Shown piece by piece: positions 61,093 through 64,000 of a stretch of DNA of 64,000 nt. The translations under genes were made by a program, and so were the position numbers. This DNA is from Wyeomyia smithii (taxonomy: Eukaryota; Arthropoda; Insecta; Diptera; Culicidae). Position 1 is the stretch's first letter. Each line of letters starts with the position of its first letter. The notes under the pieces are model-generated. The model saw only the letters and a list, made by a program, of their open reading frames with translations. It was not told the origin of the DNA and searched no databases. The stretch lies in the NCBI RefSeq assembly GCF_029784165.1, contig NC_073695.1:228875916-228939915 (forward strand), read 5' to 3'.

Positions 61093-61802
61093 TAGGGTTT
61101 GCAATTTTCCCGGGAATCTATTTCCCGGGAAACGGGAATGAAAAATCACATTTCCCGGGAATTCCCGGGATAGCTTAAGTACGCTGAATCACCGCTGGTG
61201 TTTGAATTACAGTCGAATCCCTCTATAATGACAATTCATATAGCGACAAATCTCTCTAATGCGACATTCTCATTGGGCCCTCTGCTTTATATTCATAAAA
61301 ATGATTCGTTCTATTGCGACATTTCTCTATAACAACGGTCCCTTGCGATGTCGCTTTAAAGCGATTCAACTGTATAGAATACTTCTAAATCACCGATTTA
61401 ATCTCTTCCTACATGTCATTAGAAACTGGAGCGTCCAATTGCTATATTTGCTCAAAACTCTGTTTACTCGAACGGTAGCAAATATATTTGCTATGGCATT
61501 GCGAGTTAAAATAGCAATAGTTCAAACCTAGTGGGAGTTAGTATCTCCATTAGTTAGCAAGGATTTTGATATTACAAGGCGAACAAATATTGACCATTAT
61601 TTCAAGCAAATATTTCGTGTAATGTCCACTTTAGTGCTGCTATACATTTTGACGTCGTCAGTTCCGTGTCTTGGTAGATTATCTAGTTTGATTGCACTTT
61701 TGCATGGAAAACTGTAAGGAATCTTGCGAAACTTCTCAAGGAACGCGGGAATCCCGGGAAATGGTATTTCCCGGGAAATTGTACCCGGGATTGCAAACCC
61801 TA
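61093..61802. mobile_element. Non-autonomous hAT-like element, 710 bp
   Basis: Ends TAGGGTTTGCAATTTTCCCG and, reverse complemented, TAGGGTTTGCAATCCCGGGT. The exact 8-bp duplication GCTGGAAC lies at 61085-61092 and 61803-61810. CCCGGGAA words are iterated near both ends (61108-61165 and 61745-61790). No transposase. It is inserted into the RTE-like coding sequence and itself contains the MITE at 61210-61372. Confidence 0.92.
61210..61372. mobile_element. pogo-like MITE, 163 bp
   Basis: Ends CAGTCGAATCCCTCTATAAT and, reverse complemented, CAGTTGAATCGCTTTAAAGC, each flanked by TA (61208-61209 and 61373-61374). Internal GCGACA/TGTCGC words repeat. CAGTYGAA ends with a TA duplication fit the pogo branch of Tc1/mariner. 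Confidence 0.85.
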
Positions 61803-61880
61803 GCTGGAACACGGTTTCCTGACGAAACTAGTTAAGCTGAGTCGTATGATACATGTGAATAAAACCAGAGTCATTGTTAA

Positions 61881-62202
61881 ATGCAAAATATTTTGAACAA
61901 ATCTAATGTTTTCGTTTATTGTTAATGATTGTATGATGTTTTCAAATAACCTGATTCATGAAAGCGAATCGATCAGACAATAATTTCTTTATTTTGTAAG
62001 TACCCAACTTATCAGTATTAGTTGCTGGTTGGACTGTTTTAACGATGCCAGCCTTCTGAACATCGGTTGATGCTTTATGAGTGTAGTGGTTTCAAGCTGC
62101 GTAATACATTCAAAATACGCTAGTAAATGCACTAAATTCGCTTATAAATGATCTGGTTACGCACACTCCAATTTTTGCGTGTACAGTTTAAAGGTTTTCT
62201 TC
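61881..62202. other. No recognisable gene; short AT-rich stretch
   Basis: Lies between the end of the RTE-like remnant and the left 25-bp direct repeat. No structure seen. Confidence 0.5.
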
Positions 62203-62227
62203 AGTAATCACAACATAACTTGAAATA

Positions 62228-63608
62228 CCCTGGGCTTGGTGGTTAGCCTATAGGGCGCGTACTCCCGGGTGGCGGATGGGAGTGGGAGATGAAGAGAGTT
62301 GGCCATCTGTTACTTTTCCTTTTTCCTATTATGACTTATCTTGGCTATCTCCTATGTGGGAGAATTCTTCTACTTATTAAAATATGCTTTTATTTTACAA
62401 AAGGCTAGTTTTGAAGAATGGATCTCACACGTGGACCAAATCACAGTTATGTTGTTTTTGTTTTTCGCTTTTTTTTCTCTTTCTTTTTTTTCTTTTCTTT
62501 TTCTTTCTTTTTTTCTCTCTTTTTTTCTCTCTATATTGTCTTTCTTTTTTTCTTCTACTTTTCCTTAGAAATAAATCGTCGGTTAGATCGGTGTTGGCGC
62601 GGCTTAAAATATTGCAATTTTGAGTTTTTAATGGCAAACGATGCCAAATACGATTAAATTTTATCTCACAAAGACCCCTTTCAAAATTCACAAAAAATCC
62701 AGAGTTTTAAGGAGATGTGCCTTCATAGCTCAAATTTAAAATGTCCTAAAAAAGACTACAAAATGAGATTACAACTCGCATAACTTGTTCATTATCGATC
62801 TGAACAGGTTCAATTGAAATTAGAAGTCTTAAAATTTGAAGTTCTCACGGAAATGAAAAAGTTTTCGACGTTGATTTCCAAAAACGGTTTTCTCGAAACT
62901 GTGAGTTTTGAATTGTTGAGTTCATGAAAATATACAAAATATATTTTGTTAATTTCATATTGACATTAATATACACTGAAGTCTTTTTATATGTGGGGGG
63001 GATAGCGCCTAAAACGCATAAATTCCGAAATCCGCGTAAAAAAGCGTAGAAAAACTGCGTAAGGGGAGACATTAGGCCTCTGTCATGCTGGATGCCGACG
63101 CGGGCGGTCGGGCGGGATTCTTGCCGTGGGTAAATGAACAGTAAGTAGAGCTGTTCATTGGCCTATGGCGGGAGTTTCGCCCGATCGCTCGCGTTGGCGT
63201 TCGGCCTGGCAGAGACCTTAGTGTACCATTATTTATTATATCCTTTTTTCTCTTTTCTCTTCTTCTATACAATAATGAGTCGGACATTATTATTACTATT
63301 ATTGCTATTTTAAAATTATTATTATTTTTATCAAATTTTTAATGCATTACAAGTGCATACATCCCAACCAATGTCTTATTATGTATGGCTAGTGATTTAC
63401 TCGAAATGAGATAGTGGAAGTGCTTGAGGGTTGCACGATGTCATGCTCAATTACAATGATTCGTGCAGAAATCCAGTATTGCCGTTCTGTCTTAAATCAG
63501 TAAGTTGGACAATACTATTTTGATCCGCCTGATCGCTTTATTGTTCCATCTCCACTATTCTACTAGTATAGCATGGACGGTGTATACACAATTACAATTA
63601 CAATTACA
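62228..63608 (+). mobile_element. Candidate retroposed insertion flanked by an exact 25-bp direct repeat
   Basis: A 25-bp sequence beginning AGTAATCACAAC is present identically at 62203-62227 and 63609-63633. The enclosed 1381 bp starts CCCTGGGCTTGGTGG and ends in about three CAATTA units (63588-63608). A long exact target duplication plus a simple-repeat 3' tail is typical of target-primed retrotransposition of a LINE or LINE-mobilised RNA. No RT or other recognisable ORF is inside; there is a GC-rich block at about 63060-63225. The source element is unknown. Confidence 0.6.
62460..62570. repeat. Pyrimidine low-complexity tract (CTTTT-rich)
   Basis: Irregular CTTTTT/TTTTCTCT run on the plus strand. 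It gives spurious Phe/Ser-rich and Lys/Arg-rich ORFs. Confidence 0.95.
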
Positions 63609-63818
63609 AGTAATCACAACATAACTTGAAATAAACTTTTGACCACTGGATTACATGAGTTTTGTTGAGACGAAGATGTTACGCCCTTTCCAAAGTTTAG
63701 GCTTGTTTAATGCTTATGCAAATCGCTTGTAGATTGGCAAAGTACCTAAACCTACAAAGTACCATTGAAATCTGAGAGACTAAAACCAATTACTGGTCGA
63801 GCTTGTATAACTTTCCTA

Positions 63819-63930
63819 AAGCAGGTATTAGACGAAGCAAATATTTGCTATTTTTGGTACGATTTTTATTTGCACAAAATTGAATCTGTATTAAAAAATA
63901 GCAATTATTTGCTTCGTCTAATACCTGCTT
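63819..63930. mobile_element. Palindromic MITE, ~110 bp
   Basis: The left arm GCAGGTATTAGACGAAGCAA (63821 on) and the right arm TTGCTTCGTCTAATACCTGC (ending 63928) are perfect reverse complements that extend, with one or two mismatches, to about 37 bp around a loop of about 35 nt. Flanks show TAA / TTA only. No coding capacity. Confidence 0.8.
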
Positions 63931-64000
63931 AAGAATATCGATCATTTTAAAATAAAACAGACGTAACTCAAAAATGCTACCAACTTTTTTTTTAATTTTA

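Larger units (their letters stand above)
54330..61880 (+). pseudogene. RTE-like LINE remnant, split by two DNA transposons
   Basis: Three blocks of one LINE: 54330-55602, 60672-61092 and 61811-61880. The first holds an endonuclease start (TRNVRSLNELARVGLLAREL, then VRWPNFGEKEIHAV) and the linker up to EVKKGISELRNSKD. The second resumes with EKGDIPAELI, LRIWDEQMPNDWLEGLTCPI, then after stops QKGRSTVDQ-like and LQTHHLFVDINALYN. The third resumes in frame with HGFLTKLVKL. Removing the hAT-like units and one copy of each 8-bp duplication gives an open frame across both junctions. Internal stops elsewhere show that it was decaying. It belongs to a different subfamily from the copies at 15.8, 32.1 and 40.6 kb. 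Confidence 0.85.

Noticed and set aside
62341..62691. Phe/Ser-rich plus-strand and Lys/Arg-rich minus-strand ORFs
   Set aside because: Products of the CTTTT low-complexity tract.

Overview
The window looks like intergenic or intronic DNA from a mosquito, most likely Aedes or a close culicine. The evidence is the density and kinds of transposable elements: a Jockey-clade (Juan-like) LINE, R1-clade and RTE-like LINEs, an RNase H-bearing I-group LINE, tRNA-derived SINEs, and many non-autonomous hAT-like and pogo-like elements nested in each other. No complete host protein-coding gene, tRNA, rRNA, CRISPR array or bacterial-type operon could be supported. The species call is inference.

Layout. 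1-1727: 3' part of a Jockey-clade LINE that runs in from the left edge. 1.7-5.6 kb: mostly unassigned DNA. 5632-9427: a 3.8-kb array of an 11-bp satellite unit whose orientation flips once near 6113. 9603-9796: a small hAT-type element. 9.8-15.0 kb: unassigned, with GC-richer islands. 15.0-17.2 kb: a tandem-monomer repeat, a decayed RTE-like LINE and a short ORF with a psq-like helix-turn-helix. 18.4-25.0 kb: dispersed repeats, including a large inverted repeat, ~120-bp tandem monomers at two sites, and a tRNA-derived SINE. 26.4-27.3 kb: a 904-bp foldback hAT-like element with a perfect target duplication. 27.4-32.0 kb: unassigned, plus one truncated foldback copy.

32642-38510 is the most complete gene-bearing element: a full-length I-group LINE with a 5' UTR, ORF1 (gag with three CCHC knuckles), ORF2 (endonuclease, reverse transcriptase, RNase H), an A-tail and a 12-bp target duplication. 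ORF1 and ORF2 overlap by 8 nt. ORF2 has one in-frame nonsense codon in the RNase H domain. It is followed by an R1-clade remnant, an RTE-like remnant on the other strand and a tRNA-derived SINE (38.6-42.1 kb). 43.6-46.6 kb holds a hAT-type MITE, a 2.2-kb pogo-like element containing a 257-bp TA tract, and a small MITE.

46.6-49.9 kb is unassigned; a weak candidate 5' non-coding exon with a consensus splice donor lies at 48.2-48.3 kb. 49976-51656 is an inverted-repeat element interrupted by a second 904-bp foldback. 52.5-54.3 kb is a second R1 remnant. 54.3-61.9 kb is the most informative region: an RTE-like LINE split by a 5.06-kb hAT-like element (8-bp duplication), which carries a 1.03-kb terminal-inverted-repeat element of unclear superfamily, and split again downstream by a 710-bp hAT-like MITE (8-bp duplication) that carries a 163-bp pogo-like MITE. 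Removing the two inserts and one copy of each duplication restores an open LINE reading frame across both junctions. 62.2-63.6 kb is bracketed by an exact 25-bp direct repeat, suggesting a retroposed insertion. A palindromic MITE lies at 63.8-63.9 kb.

Overall this is a transposon graveyard with clear insertion order. The least explained items are the 59554-60585 element, the 49976-51656 element, the 62228-63608 insertion and the flipped satellite array. All coordinates of decayed elements are approximate unless a terminal repeat or target duplication is cited.
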